The position numbers were made by a program, and so were the translations under genes. A stretch of 64,000 nt of DNA from Rhizobium sp. 2MFCol3.1 (lineage in GTDB: Bacteria; Pseudomonadota; Alphaproteobacteria; Rhizobiales; Rhizobiaceae), in assembly GCF_000377565.1 (NCBI RefSeq), contig NZ_KB898358.1:62001-126000 (forward strand), given 5' to 3'. Below the pieces are notes generated by a model, which saw only the letters and a program-made list of their open reading frames with translations, was not told the DNA's origin and searched no databases. Below are positions 1 to 10,418 of this stretch, in pieces. Positions within the stretch are counted from its first letter, which is position 1. Each line of letters begins with the position of its first letter.

Positions 1-1455
1 GTGACCGAACGACTGACGCGCCTCACCGGCCTCGCACATTCAGCCAAGCTTCCCGCCTTCAATCGGGATGTGCTGAAGCCGGGCATCCTGCATCTCGGCC
101 CCGGCGCATTCTTCCGCGCCCACTTCGCGCCCTATACGGATGCGGCGCTGGCGCTTGGCGGCGGCGATTGGGGGATCGAGGTGGCGAGCCTGCGCACCGC
201 CGACGTCGCCGATCATCTGAACGAGCAGAACGGCCTCTACACCATGCTGGTGCGCGACACGGAAGGCACGGTCGCCCATGTCATGGGCCCGATCCTGAAA
301 GCCCATGTCGCGACCCGCAATCCCGACGAACTGCTGGCCCGGCTCGAGGATCCCGCCATCCGCATCGTCAGCCTCACGGTAACGGAAAAGGCCTATGGCT
401 TCGATGCCGCCACCGGCGGTCTCGATCTCAAGCATGCGGATATCGCAGCCGACCTTCAAAGCCGCCACGCGCCCCGCGGCGTCATCGGCTATCTCGTCGA
501 GGGCCTCGCCCGCCGCCGCGCCAAGGGCGTAGCACCGTTCACTGCCCTTAGCTGCGACAACCTTCCGAGCAACGGCGCGGTGCTGAAGCGCCTCGTCCTC
601 GATTTCGCCGGCCGCGTCGATCTCGAGCTCAAGGCGTGGATCGAGAGCAACGTTCCGTTCCCCTCGACCATGGTCGACCGCATCACGCCTGCCAGCACCG
701 AGGCCACCTATCGCGATGCCGAAACGCTCATCGGCCGTGTCGATCTTGTCGCGATCGAGACCGAGCCCTTCACACAATGGGTTATCGAGGACAGCTTCGC
801 CAACGGCCGCCCGCAATGGGAAAAAGCCGGCGCGCTGATGGTCGAGGATGTCTCGGCCTATGAGAAGATGAAGCTGCGCATGCTGAACGGCGCGCATTCG
901 CTGCTCGCCTATCTCGGTTATATCGGCGGCTATGAATTCATCCGCGACGTGATGGACGACACAGGCTTGGCCGCCCTCGCGCGCCGCCACATGAACGCTG
1001 CCGCAGCCACGCTCGATCCGGTCCCCGGCATCGATCTGGAAGCCTATGCCGACGAATTGACAGCGCGCTTTGCAAACAAGGCGATCGCCCACCGCACCTA
1101 CCAGATCGCCATGGACGGCACCCAGAAGCTGCCGCAGCGCCTGCTGGAGCCAGCCATGGAAGCACTGGCCGATGGCAGCAAGGCCGAAACCTACGCCATC
1201 GCCGTCGCCGCCTGGATGCGCTACGCGCTCGGTATCGACCGCAACGGCAAGGCCTACGAACTCCGTGACCCCCGCGCCGCCGAGATCGCGGCATTGCTGG
1301 CGGACATCCCACGCAACGGCGGCGCCGTCGCCGCCGCGCTGTTCACGCTCCCCGGCCTCTTCCCGGCCGCGCTCACGGAAAACCTCGCCTGGACCGAGGA
1401 TGTGGCCAACAAGCTCGACATCCTCATCCAGGACAACAAACTGCCGTTGTTCTGA
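1..1455 (+). CDS. Mannitol dehydrogenase / fructuronate reductase family oxidoreductase
   Basis: NAD(P)-dependent polyol or sugar-acid dehydrogenase of the long-chain mannitol dehydrogenase family (mannitol 2-dehydrogenase, UxuB-type mannonate oxidoreductase). Of 484 residues, the N-terminal half is the Rossmann domain (LHLGPGAFFRAH near residue 30). The family's catalytic K-x4-N-x2-H pattern is visible at K291, N296 and H299. The GTG start is at the very first base, so an upstream start cannot be excluded. It converges, with an 18-bp gap, on a sugar-type ABC importer operon and may act on that operon's product. The exact substrate is not determinable from sequence. Confidence 0.9.
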   Translation: MTERLTRLTGLAHSAKLPAFNRDVLKPGILHLGPGAFFRAHFAPYTDAALALGGGDWGIEVASLRTADVADHLNEQNGLYTMLVRDTEGTVAHVMGPILKAHVATRNPDELLARLEDPAIRIVSLTVTEKAYGFDAATGGLDLKHADIAADLQSRHAPRGVIGYLVEGLARRRAKGVAPFTALSCDNLPSNGAVLKRLVLDFAGRVDLELKAWIESNVPFPSTMVDRITPASTEATYRDAETLIGRVDLVAIETEPFTQWVIEDSFANGRPQWEKAGALMVEDVSAYEKMKLRMLNGAHSLLAYLGYIGGYEFIRDVMDDTGLAALARRHMNAAAATLDPVPGIDLEAYADELTARFANKAIAHRTYQIAMDGTQKLPQRLLEPAMEALADGSKAETYAIAVAAWMRYALGIDRNGKAYELRDPRAAEIAALLADIPRNGGAVAAALFTLPGLFPAALTENLAWTEDVANKLDILIQDNKLPLF

Positions 1456-1473
1456 TCGGAGCGGGTGTAGCGC

Positions 1474-3924
1474 CTAAGCCTTCACCCGCGCCATCTCGGG
1501 ATCATAGAGCGGCGTCAGCGACACCTTGCACGGCACCCGCACCCGCGCGACGTCGAGCTCATACTGGCCCGACAGCACGAATTCCTCGCTCACGCCCTCG
1601 GCGTTGCGGACATATCCATAGCCGATCGGCTTGCCCACCGTGTAGCCGAAGCCGCCGCTCGAAAGCCAGCCGACGCGCTTGCCGTCGCGGTAGATCGTCT
1701 CGCGGCCGAGCAGCACCACGTCGGGATCATCAGGCACGAAGCAGGCGAGCATCTTCTTGACGCCCTCGGCCAGCTGCCGCTCGATCGCCTCGCGGCCACG
1801 AAACGGCGTGGTCTTCTTCGTCTTCACCGCCCAGCCGAGCCCGGCTTCGATCGGCGTATGGTCGGGCCCGATATCCGAACCCCAGGCGCGATATCCCTTC
1901 TCCAGTCGGCAGCTCTCGATCGCCCGATAGCCGGCATTGACCAGATGCAGCGGAGCGCCGGCCGCCATCAGCGCGTCATAGACCGTGGTGGCGTATTCGA
2001 TCGGCACATGCAGCTCGTAGCCGAGCTCGCCGACATAGGTGATGCGCAGCGCGCGCACCGGGCAGCCGGCGACGCCGATGGTTTTCACGCGACCGAAGGG
2101 GAAGGCGGCGTTGGAGACGTCGGTGCCCGTGACCTTCTGCAGCACGGCTCGTGCATTCGGCCCCATCAGCGCCAATACTGAATAGGCCGAGGTCACATCG
2201 ACCAGTTCGGCATGCATGTCGTCAGGAATATTGCGGGCTATCCAGTCGAAGTCGTGGGTCGCGAAGCCCGTGCCGGTGACGATGTAATACTCGTCCTCGG
2301 CGATGCGCGCGCAGGTAAGGTCACACTCGATGCCGCCCTTGTCGTTCAGCATTTGCGTGTAGACGAGCGAGCCCACCGGCCTGGCCACATCGTTGGCTGA
2401 TATCCAGGAGAGGGCGCTCTCCGCGTCGCGTCCCTTCAGCGTGAACTTGGCGAATGAGGTCTGATCGAAGATCACCGCCGCCTCGCGCACTGCCTTGTGC
2501 TCGCGGCCCACCGCCTCGAACCAGTTCTGCCGCTCGTAGCTGTAGACGTCCTTCGGTTCCTCGTTGGCGAAGAGATCGGCGAACCAGTTCGGCCTCTCCC
2601 AGCCGAGCTTCTCGCCGAAGCATGCGCCCTGCGCCTTCAGCCGGTCGTAGAGCGGCGATTTGCGGCAGGGGCGGCCGCTGGAGTATTCCTCGAAGGGGAA
2701 GGCCAGCGTGTAGTGCTTGCCATAGGCTTCCAGCGTGCGGGTGCGCACCCAGTCGGTGTCGAAATGCGGACGGCCGAAGCGACGGATATCGACCGGCCAG
2801 AGGTCGTAGGGCGGCTCGCCCTTCGAGACCCATTCCGCCAGCGCCATCCCGGCGCCGCCGGCCGATGCGATGCCGAAGGCGTTGAAGCCGGCGCCGACGA
2901 AGAAGTTCTTGAGCTCCGGCGCTTCGCCGAGAATGAAGTTACCGTCAGGCGTAAAGCTCTCCGGCCCGTTCAGAAGCTGCTTGACGCCGACATTTTCGAG
3001 ATCCGGCACGCGGCCGAGCGCCTGCTCCATGATCTGCTCGAAATGGTCGAAATTGCTGTCGAGCAGCGTGTAGTGGAAACCATCGGGGATGCCCGATGTC
3101 GCCCAGGGGATCGGGTTCGGCTCGTAACCGCCCATCACGATGCCGCCCACCTCTTCCTTGTAATAGGTCAGCCGGTCGGGATCGCGCAGCGTCGGCAGGT
3201 TGGAGGGCACGCCGAAGGATTCGGTGATGATGTATTGATGCTCGACCGAGACCAGCGGCACGTTCACCCCGAAGCGCGCCGCGAAATTGCGCGTCCATTG
3301 CCCGGCGCAGACGACGACGCGCTCGCATTCGATGCGGCCCTGCGCGGTGATGACGGCGCGGATGCGGCCCTTGTCGATCTCGAGGTCGATCACTTCCGTA
3401 TCCTCGAAGATCGAGACGCCGGCCATGCGCGCGCCCTTGGCGAGCGCCTGCGTGATGTCAGAGGGATTGGCCTGGCCGTCGGTTGGGAGATAAGCGGCGC
3501 CGATCAGGTCGTCTGTTGTCATCAGCGGCCAGAGGTCGAAGGCTTCCTGCGGCGTCAGAAGCTGCATGTCGAGCCCGAAGGATTGCGCCGTGGTCGCCTG
3601 CCGCTTCACCTCCGTCCAGCGCTCCTCGTTGCAGGCAAGCCGCAGGCCGCCATTCATCTTCCAGCCGGTGCCAAGCCCGGTCTCGGCCTCCAGCCGCTTG
3701 TAGAGATCGACGGAATAGCCGAGCAGCTGGGTGATGTTAGCGCTGGTCCTGAGCTGGCCGACAAGGCCGGCGGCATGGAAGGTGGTGCCCGAGGTCAGCT
3801 TCTTGCGCTCCAAGAGCACGGTATCGGTCAAGCCGAGCTTGCCGAGGTGATAGGCCGTCGAGCAGCCGATGATGCCGCCGCCGATGACGACAACCTTGGC
3901 GGTCCTGGGCAATTCCTTCGTCAT
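1474..3924 (-). CDS. FAD-dependent oxidoreductase with C-terminal GcvT domain (dimethylglycine/sarcosine dehydrogenase family)
   Basis: 816 residues. The N-terminal DAO-type FAD domain begins with a GGGIIG dinucleotide motif. The sequence GTTFHAAGL near residue 55 matches the site where dimethylglycine and sarcosine dehydrogenases attach FAD covalently to His. The C-terminal half is a GcvT-type folate-binding aminomethyltransferase domain. Such enzymes oxidise N-methyl groups and can pass formaldehyde to tetrahydrofolate. The ATG at 3924 is preferred over one at 3945: it has AGGA nine bases upstream and lies one base after the preceding stop, while the longer form would overlap that gene. It is last in the importer operon, so the imported compound may be N-methylated (inference). 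Confidence 0.85.
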   Translation of the reverse strand: MTKELPRTAKVVVIGGGIIGCSTAYHLGKLGLTDTVLLERKKLTSGTTFHAAGLVGQLRTSANITQLLGYSVDLYKRLEAETGLGTGWKMNGGLRLACNEERWTEVKRQATTAQSFGLDMQLLTPQEAFDLWPLMTTDDLIGAAYLPTDGQANPSDITQALAKGARMAGVSIFEDTEVIDLEIDKGRIRAVITAQGRIECERVVVCAGQWTRNFAARFGVNVPLVSVEHQYIITESFGVPSNLPTLRDPDRLTYYKEEVGGIVMGGYEPNPIPWATSGIPDGFHYTLLDSNFDHFEQIMEQALGRVPDLENVGVKQLLNGPESFTPDGNFILGEAPELKNFFVGAGFNAFGIASAGGAGMALAEWVSKGEPPYDLWPVDIRRFGRPHFDTDWVRTRTLEAYGKHYTLAFPFEEYSSGRPCRKSPLYDRLKAQGACFGEKLGWERPNWFADLFANEEPKDVYSYERQNWFEAVGREHKAVREAAVIFDQTSFAKFTLKGRDAESALSWISANDVARPVGSLVYTQMLNDKGGIECDLTCARIAEDEYYIVTGTGFATHDFDWIARNIPDDMHAELVDVTSAYSVLALMGPNARAVLQKVTGTDVSNAAFPFGRVKTIGVAGCPVRALRITYVGELGYELHVPIEYATTVYDALMAAGAPLHLVNAGYRAIESCRLEKGYRAWGSDIGPDHTPIEAGLGWAVKTKKTTPFRGREAIERQLAEGVKKMLACFVPDDPDVVLLGRETIYRDGKRVGWLSSGGFGYTVGKPIGYGYVRNAEGVSEEFVLSGQYELDVARVRVPCKVSLTPLYDPEMARVKA

Positions 3925-3925
3925 G

Positions 3926-4795
3926 TCATTGATCCTGTTCGGCATAGGCGCGCTCGAAGCGCGCGCGGTTTTCGGCGGTATAGGCGGCGTAGTCGAAATC
4001 GATGGTCGAGTGGATTTCCGACACCATGCTCCACAGCATCTCGCGCAAGAGAGAGGCGCATTTCATCGCCTGGTAGCGTCGCCAGAGATCCGGTGTCAGC
4101 GGCGCCTGATAATAGGCCTCCAGCATCGCCCGCTCCGCATCCTCGGAGAACTCGTTGTTGGAGGCGAGCCCACCGAGATCGAAGAGCGGCGTGTTGAAGC
4201 CGGCATAGTCCCAGTCGATCAGCCAGAGCCTTTTGCCGTCGTCGAGAAAATTGGCGGCCAGCATGTCGTTGTGGCCGAAGGCGATCTCGAACGGCCCGGC
4301 CGCCTGCTCCAGCCGCTCCGCCTTGATCAGGAGATCGGAAAATAGCTGATGATAGGGGCTGCCGGCGGCATCGAGCGTCGCGATATAGTCCCGCACCACG
4401 TGAAACACCCAGAAGATCGTGGCCGTGCCGCGAAATTCGCGTGCGATATCGTGGTGGCAGGCGCGCACCAGCGGGATCACGCGCTCCAGCGTACCGGCGT
4501 CGCGCAGATCTTCGGGCGTCAGCGCTTTTGACTCGATGTAGTCGAGCACCAGCACGCCCGGCGCGTGGTGGATCACCGCGGGCGAGAGCCCCGCCGCATG
4601 CGCCGCCTTGCTCGCCGCCAGTTCGTTCGATCGGCTGATGTGATGGACGGGGATGTCGTCGCCCAGCCGCACGACCCGCTTCAGCGTGCCGTCGCGGACC
4701 AGATAGTTGCGGTTGGTGATGCCTCCCGTGATCGCCGAGATATCGATCGGACCATTCCATATGCCAAGCGCATGTATACGGTCTTCAGGCGTCAC
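3926..4795 (-). CDS. APH/choline-kinase-family small-molecule kinase
   Basis: 289-residue phosphotransferase of the aminoglycoside phosphotransferase / choline kinase fold. The Brenner-type catalytic motif is seen as FGHNDMLAANFL (His-Asn-Asp) near residue 170, followed by the metal-binding LIDWDYAG. The GTG start at 4795 follows a GAGGGGGA ribosome site. The stop is one base from the next start (FAD/GcvT oxidoreductase), implying translational coupling. Family members phosphorylate hydroxyls of choline, ethanolamine, amino sugars or aminoglycosides. The substrate here is unknown, but the coupling suggests kinase and demethylase-type enzyme act on one molecule. A 77-bp gap separates it from the ABC ATPase gene. 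Confidence 0.82.
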   Translation of the reverse strand: MTPEDRIHALGIWNGPIDISAITGGITNRNYLVRDGTLKRVVRLGDDIPVHHISRSNELAASKAAHAAGLSPAVIHHAPGVLVLDYIESKALTPEDLRDAGTLERVIPLVRACHHDIAREFRGTATIFWVFHVVRDYIATLDAAGSPYHQLFSDLLIKAERLEQAAGPFEIAFGHNDMLAANFLDDGKRLWLIDWDYAGFNTPLFDLGGLASNNEFSEDAERAMLEAYYQAPLTPDLWRRYQAMKCASLLREMLWSMVSEIHSTIDFDYAAYTAENRARFERAYAEQDQ

Positions 4796-4872
4796 GCTGT
4801 CCCCCTCGCGGCCTATCCTATTGAAATCTTGGCCAGAGCGGGCTGTGCTGTCAAGCGGGGTAAATGACCGGG

Positions 4873-5952
<1,080 letters not shown>

Positions 5953-5974
5953 CTCTTGGTTCCTTGTCTGTCCG

Positions 5975-7048
5975 TTACCGGGTTCTTGCGCGCCAGTCGG
6001 CGTATTTCGGGCTGTCGGGTCCAACAGGCAGGGCGATATCCTGGCCGCTGTCCGACGATTGATAGATGGCGGTCACCAGCTCCAGCGCCCGCCTCGCATC
6101 CTGGGTGCTGACGGGCAGCGGGCCGTTACCTTCGAGATGGGCGTGGAAATGCGCCATCTGCGTGGTGAAGCGCGGTGCCACCGGCTGCCAGTCGCCGATC
6201 ACGGCGTCGATCCGGCGCTGCACCTCGTCATTGGCGGCAAGGATCGTCCACGGGTCCTTGCCCGGCGAATAGGCCTGGTGGTTGCTCTCGAAGGTGACGT
6301 TCTCGAAATGCAGCCTCAGCCGGCTGATTTCCTGCTGCGAGCCGAGCGTGCAGGAGAGCGAGACGAAGGCGCCGTTTTCCATTTGCAGGCTCGCCGAGGC
6401 GCAGTCCTCGACCTCGATGTCGTTGACGCGTGTCGCGACGCGGCCGAAGACGCGTGTCGCCGGCCCCATCAGGTGCAGCAGCATATCGTGCAGGTGCAGC
6501 GCGTGCGTCACCAGCACGCCGCCGAGCTCGGTTGCCCATTTGCCGCGCCAGGGAACGGCGTAATAGGCGGGCGTGCGCAGCCAGAAGGTCTCGACCGAGC
6601 CCATATAGGGCTTGCCCGCGATCCCCGCCTCGATAATCCGCTTCGCCTTCTCCACGCCGTCGCCGTAGCGATACTGGAAGATCGGCATCAGCACGCCCTT
6701 GGCGGTCTTTTCGACGCGCATGATCTCGTCGACGCCTGATAGCGATCCGGTGAGCGGCTTCTCGCAGATCACGTGCTTGCCCGCCTGAAGGGCTGCCACC
6801 ACCTGCTCGAGATGGATGCCCGGCGGCGTGCAGATGTCGACGATGTCGATGCTCTCGTCGGTCAGAACCTCGGCAAACGAGGTGGTGCGTCCGGCGATCC
6901 CGAACTCGTCGGCCACCTCGGCAAGGCGTGCCTCGTTGAGGTCGCAGAGAATGGCTACCTCGAACTTGTCGGGATGCGGCAGATAACCCTCGACGATATG
7001 CGAGCGACCGATGCCGCAGCCGATGATCGCAACTCTCTTTATGCTCAT
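5975..7048 (-). CDS. Gfo/Idh/MocA family oxidoreductase (importer operon copy)
   Basis: 357 residues. The N-terminal NAD(P)-binding Rossmann fold starts IIGCGIGRSH, and the family motif CEKPLTG near residue 95 carries the conserved catalytic Lys-Pro. The C-terminal alpha/beta domain has the expected WATELGGVLVTHALHLHDM helix region. These enzymes oxidise or reduce sugars, inositols and amino-cyclitols. It lies 37 bp after a permease gene and 22 bp before the ATPase gene, so it is co-transcribed with the transporter. It is one of three family members in this cluster, which suggests several successive redox or epimerisation steps on one substrate. Confidence 0.9.
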   Translation of the reverse strand: MSIKRVAIIGCGIGRSHIVEGYLPHPDKFEVAILCDLNEARLAEVADEFGIAGRTTSFAEVLTDESIDIVDICTPPGIHLEQVVAALQAGKHVICEKPLTGSLSGVDEIMRVEKTAKGVLMPIFQYRYGDGVEKAKRIIEAGIAGKPYMGSVETFWLRTPAYYAVPWRGKWATELGGVLVTHALHLHDMLLHLMGPATRVFGRVATRVNDIEVEDCASASLQMENGAFVSLSCTLGSQQEISRLRLHFENVTFESNHQAYSPGKDPWTILAANDEVQRRIDAVIGDWQPVAPRFTTQMAHFHAHLEGNGPLPVSTQDARRALELVTAIYQSSDSGQDIALPVGPDSPKYADWRARTR

Positions 7049-7085
7049 GGGGTAGGTCTCTTTGGCATGTTCATTGCGGCCGGTC

Positions 7086-7970
7086 TCAACGCTTCATGCC
7101 CGTCGTGGCGATGCCGTCGATCAACAGCCGCTGGAAGAACAGGAAGAAGAAGAACACCGGCACCAGCGTCAGCGTCGACATGGCGAACAGCCCGCCCCAG
7201 TCCGATGTGCTGCTCGAATCGACGAAGGTGCGCAGGCCGAGCTGGATCGTGTAGGTGTCCATGTCGTTGAGGTAGATCAGCGGCCCAAAGAAATCGTCCC
7301 AGGTCCAGATGAAGGAGAAGATCGCCGCCGTCGCCAGCACCGGCAGCGAGAGCGGCAGCATGATCTTCCAGTAGATCCGCCAGGCGCTACAGCCATCCAT
7401 CATCGCTGCCTCGTCGAGCTCGCGCGGGATCCCGCGGAAGAACTGCACCATCAGGAAGATGAAGAAGGCGTCGCTGGCGAGAAACTTGGGCACGACCAGC
7501 GGCAGGATGGTGTTCACCCAGCCGAGGTTGAGAAACAGCACATATTGCGGGATCAGCGTCACGTGATAGGGGATCATCAGCGTGCCGAGCATGATGGCGA
7601 ACCAGAAGTTCCGCCCGGCAAAGCGCAGCCGCGCGAAGGCATAGGCCGCCAGCGAACAGGCGACGACATTGCCGGTCACCGTCAGAAGCGAAATCACCAG
7701 CGAGTTCCAGAAGAAGCGCCCGAAGGTGATGTCGAGCCCGCTCCAGCCGCGCACATAGGATGTGAAATCGATCGACGACGGGATGAGCGAGGTCGACGAG
7801 AAGATCTCGTTCTCCGGCCGCACCGAGGCCGACACCATCCACAAGAGCGGATAGAGCATCAGCAGCGAGGCCATGATCAGCAGCGTGTGAACGACGATCG
7901 AGGCCGGCAGGCTGCGCTTGGTGATGTCGGATGGCGGCGCGGCGACCGCGGATGTGATCCCGTTAGTCAT
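7086..7970 (-). CDS. Carbohydrate ABC transporter permease (MalG type)
   Basis: 294-residue inner-membrane permease with six predicted hydrophobic helices. The EAA loop is seen as ELDEAAMMDGCSAWRIYWKIMLPLSLP near residue 205, which couples to the ATPase. The N-terminus is a short cytoplasmic stretch followed by a first helix (VVHTLLIMASLLMLYPLLWM region). It overlaps the upstream permease gene by 8 bp. Together with the MalF-type partner it forms the CUT1 channel. Confidence 0.92.
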   Translation of the reverse strand: MTNGITSAVAAPPSDITKRSLPASIVVHTLLIMASLLMLYPLLWMVSASVRPENEIFSSTSLIPSSIDFTSYVRGWSGLDITFGRFFWNSLVISLLTVTGNVVACSLAAYAFARLRFAGRNFWFAIMLGTLMIPYHVTLIPQYVLFLNLGWVNTILPLVVPKFLASDAFFIFLMVQFFRGIPRELDEAAMMDGCSAWRIYWKIMLPLSLPVLATAAIFSFIWTWDDFFGPLIYLNDMDTYTIQLGLRTFVDSSSTSDWGGLFAMSTLTLVPVFFFFLFFQRLLIDGIATTGMKR

Positions 7971-8925
7971 CGTAATGCACCCAGTAGCGTGAGGACAGGA
8001 ACGAGAAGGCGGTGAACACGGCGATGATCAGCACCAGGATCCATGCAAGAGCGGACGCATAGCCCATGCGGAAGTTCCCGAACGCCTCCTGATAGAGATA
8101 GAGCGTGTAGAACAGCGTCGAATTGATCGGCCCGCCCGACCCGCCGGAGATGATGAAGGCGGGCGTGAACGCCTTGAAGGCATCGATCGTCTGCACCACG
8201 GCGTTGAAGAAGATGACGGGCGTCAGCAGCGGCAGGGTGATCTTGTAGAACTGCCGGAACTTCGAGGCCCCGTCGAGGCTGGCCGCCTCGTACATGTCGG
8301 TCGGGATCTGGCGGAGACCGGCGAGGAAGATGATCATCGGCGAGCCGAACTGCCAGACGCTGAGCGCCACAAGCGTATAGATCGAGTAGCTTGGATGCGA
8401 GATCCAGCTCGGTCCCTGGATGCCGATGTGCGAGAGTGCTGCGTTGACCAGGCCGTCACCGGCAAAGAGCTGCCGCCACAGAACGGCGATCGCCACGCTG
8501 CCGCCAAGCAGCGACGGAAGATAGAAGACGGCGCGGTAAAAGGTCAGCCCCCGCACCCCCTTGTTGAGCGCCATCGCCACCAGAAGCGCGAAGATCAGCT
8601 TGAACGGCACCGACAACACGACATAGGTCAGCGTCACCTTCATCGCCGCCGCGAACTTCGGGTCCGCGGTGGTGATGCGCACATAGTTCGCGGCCCCCAC
8701 CCATTCCGGCGAGCGGATCATGTCGAAATCCGTGAACGACAGGTAGAGCGACACCAGCGCCGGCCCGAGCGTCAGCCCCAGGAAGCCGAGCAGCCATGGA
8801 AGAAGAAAGAGATATCCCGGTCCGTTGGCGGCAAGGAGGCGTCGCCAACGGCTGTCGGCGACCACTCCCTGATACTGCTCCGCCGTCGCGGCCCGGTCAG
8901 CCGTCGCGCGCATCGCATTGCTCAT
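7963..8925 (-). CDS. Carbohydrate ABC transporter permease (MalF/UgpA type)
   Basis: 320-residue membrane permease. The EAA loop MYEAASLDGASKFRQFYKI is present near residue 220, with six hydrophobic helices. The ATG at 8925 lies five bases after the binding-protein stop, with a GCGGGG ribosome-site-like stretch nine bases upstream. A TTG at 8934 overlapping that stop is a possible alternative start. It pairs with the downstream MalG-type permease; the shared reading order binding protein, MalF, MalG is the usual CUT1 arrangement. Confidence 0.91.
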   Translation of the reverse strand: MSNAMRATADRAATAEQYQGVVADSRWRRLLAANGPGYLFLLPWLLGFLGLTLGPALVSLYLSFTDFDMIRSPEWVGAANYVRITTADPKFAAAMKVTLTYVVLSVPFKLIFALLVAMALNKGVRGLTFYRAVFYLPSLLGGSVAIAVLWRQLFAGDGLVNAALSHIGIQGPSWISHPSYSIYTLVALSVWQFGSPMIIFLAGLRQIPTDMYEAASLDGASKFRQFYKITLPLLTPVIFFNAVVQTIDAFKAFTPAFIISGGSGGPINSTLFYTLYLYQEAFGNFRMGYASALAWILVLIIAVFTAFSFLSSRYWVHYDD

Positions 8926-8930
8926 GTCGG

Positions 8931-10217
8931 TCAACCCCGCGCGAGAAGGCGCGTGATCTCGTCGACAAGCTGTTTGCCGGCATCGGCTGGCGTGACCTGA
9001 CCGAAGGCGACCTGCTCGGCAAGCTGGCGCAGAACGGTCTGGCCTTCGCCGGCGCCTGATGGCGGCGGCGGCGGCAGCGGCCCGGCGAGATCGCCGAGAT
9101 TGGCCACATAGTTCAGCGGGATCTTGCCGACATCATCGAGCATGCCGGCCACGACGTCACGCATCGCCTTCGATTCCGGGATGCCGCGCTCGACATCGAG
9201 CACCTTGGCGGCTTCTGGATCCTTGACGAAGAAGTTGACGTAGTCGACGGCCTGCTCAAGCGCCTTGGACTGCGCCGAGACCGAGAAGAACATCGACGGC
9301 TTGCGGTAGTGGCCGCCCTTCGAGTCCGCCTTGATCAGCGGGTAGTTGTTGAGCGTCAGCTTGTCCTTGACCACGGCCTGGAAGCCGACGAACTGGTTGC
9401 TGTGCGCATAGTCGATCGCGGCCTTGCCGAGCGTCAGCGGCGCGGTGTCGATCGTGTCCTTGTAGAGCGCCTGCACATCGGGCGGCACGCAGGCTTGCGC
9501 CTCGCGGAACTTGGCCCACATGTCGAACCACTCGGATGCGTCGTCGGCACCGAAGGCTATCTTCGAATCCGCCGTGTAGAGCGCCTTGCCGCGCTGGCGC
9601 ACGTAGTTTTCGAACAGCGGCTCCGCGCCGCTGCCGTCGGCAAAGCCGAAGAAGCCCTTGCGCTTGCCCGCCTTGGTGATCTCGGCGCCCATCTTGCCGA
9701 GCTCTTCCCAGGTCGTCTTGTTGGTCGGCATCTCGACGCCGGCTTCCTGCAGCGCCACCGTGTTGACGACGGTTGCCGCCGAGTTGGCGCCGAGGCTGAC
9801 GCCATAGAGATGGCCGTCGACCTTGCCGCCCTCGATCTGCGCCGGATCGAAATCGTCGAGATTGAGCTTCGACGGCATGTAGGATTCGAGCGGGGCAAGC
9901 GCGCCGCGTCGTGCATATTCGACGATATAGCGGTAATCCATCTGGATCACGTCGGGCGCGTTTCGACCGGCAACCTGGGTCGCCAGGCGCGGCCAGTAAT
10001 CGCTCCAGCCCAGGAACTCGCCTGTTATCGACGTGCCTGAGTTCTTGGCCTTGTAGAGATCCGAAACCTTGTTGGTGCGGTCGGCGCGCGGTTGCGAACC
10101 CCACCACAAGAGCCGCAGTCGGGCATCGGCGGCAAAAGCCCCTGGCCCCAGTGCGGACAGCGAAAGAAGCGTGGCTCCTCCCGCAACGAAATTGCGTCTG
10201 CTCACACGAAACGTCAT
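8931..10217 (-). CDS. Tat-exported extracellular solute-binding protein of a CUT1 sugar importer
   Basis: 428 residues, family 1 solute-binding protein. The N-terminus VSRRNFVAGGATLLSLSA carries a twin-arginine-type motif (SRRNF) and ends in an AFA-type cleavage site, so export by Tat is likely; this is common for rhizobial sugar-binding proteins. The ATG at 10217 has a strong GGAGGA ribosome site, and 21 residues of upstream open frame are discarded. It is the first gene of the seven-gene operon and sets importer specificity. The ligand is not predictable from sequence alone. Confidence 0.9.
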   Translation of the reverse strand: MTFRVSRRNFVAGGATLLSLSALGPGAFAADARLRLLWWGSQPRADRTNKVSDLYKAKNSGTSITGEFLGWSDYWPRLATQVAGRNAPDVIQMDYRYIVEYARRGALAPLESYMPSKLNLDDFDPAQIEGGKVDGHLYGVSLGANSAATVVNTVALQEAGVEMPTNKTTWEELGKMGAEITKAGKRKGFFGFADGSGAEPLFENYVRQRGKALYTADSKIAFGADDASEWFDMWAKFREAQACVPPDVQALYKDTIDTAPLTLGKAAIDYAHSNQFVGFQAVVKDKLTLNNYPLIKADSKGGHYRKPSMFFSVSAQSKALEQAVDYVNFFVKDPEAAKVLDVERGIPESKAMRDVVAGMLDDVGKIPLNYVANLGDLAGPLPPPPPSGAGEGQTVLRQLAEQVAFGQVTPADAGKQLVDEITRLLARG

Positions 10218-10280
10218 CTGTTTTTCCTCCTCCCTTGGGGAGCGCCTCCACACGCTCCCGGCTGGTTTCTCTTGCAACAA

Positions 10281-10325
10281 ATAACTATTTGGTTACAAGC
10301 TATGAAGAAGCACCGGGACTGTCAA
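10281..10325 (-). promoter_or_regulatory. Promoter of the importer operon with TetR operator candidate
   Basis: On the minus strand TTGACA occupies 10325-10320, with a weak -10 TAGCTT at 10302-10297 after 17 bp. Immediately downstream (10296-10281) lies the sequence read on the plus strand as ATAACTATTTGGTTAC. It matches 14 of 16 bases of a second copy at 11141-11156. The position, just past the -10, suits repression. Promoter elements are by eye; the match between the two sites is directly visible. Confidence 0.7.
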
Positions 10326-10418
10326 GCGACATGTGGCGGCGGGATCGTCAGGCTTGGTTTTTTACAATCTGTTCATAAACAACTATGAGCGCGAGGTTCA
10401 AAGGAAAGGGTAGTAGGG

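Noticed and set aside
2497..4197. 566-codon open frame on the plus strand
   Set aside because: Antisense to the FAD/GcvT and kinase genes, with Arg/Ala-rich composition and no recognisable domain. GC-rich DNA gives long antisense frames.
7062..8015. 317-codon plus-strand open frame, His/Glu/Arg-rich
   Set aside because: Exact antisense of the MalG-type permease gene, whose motifs are clear.
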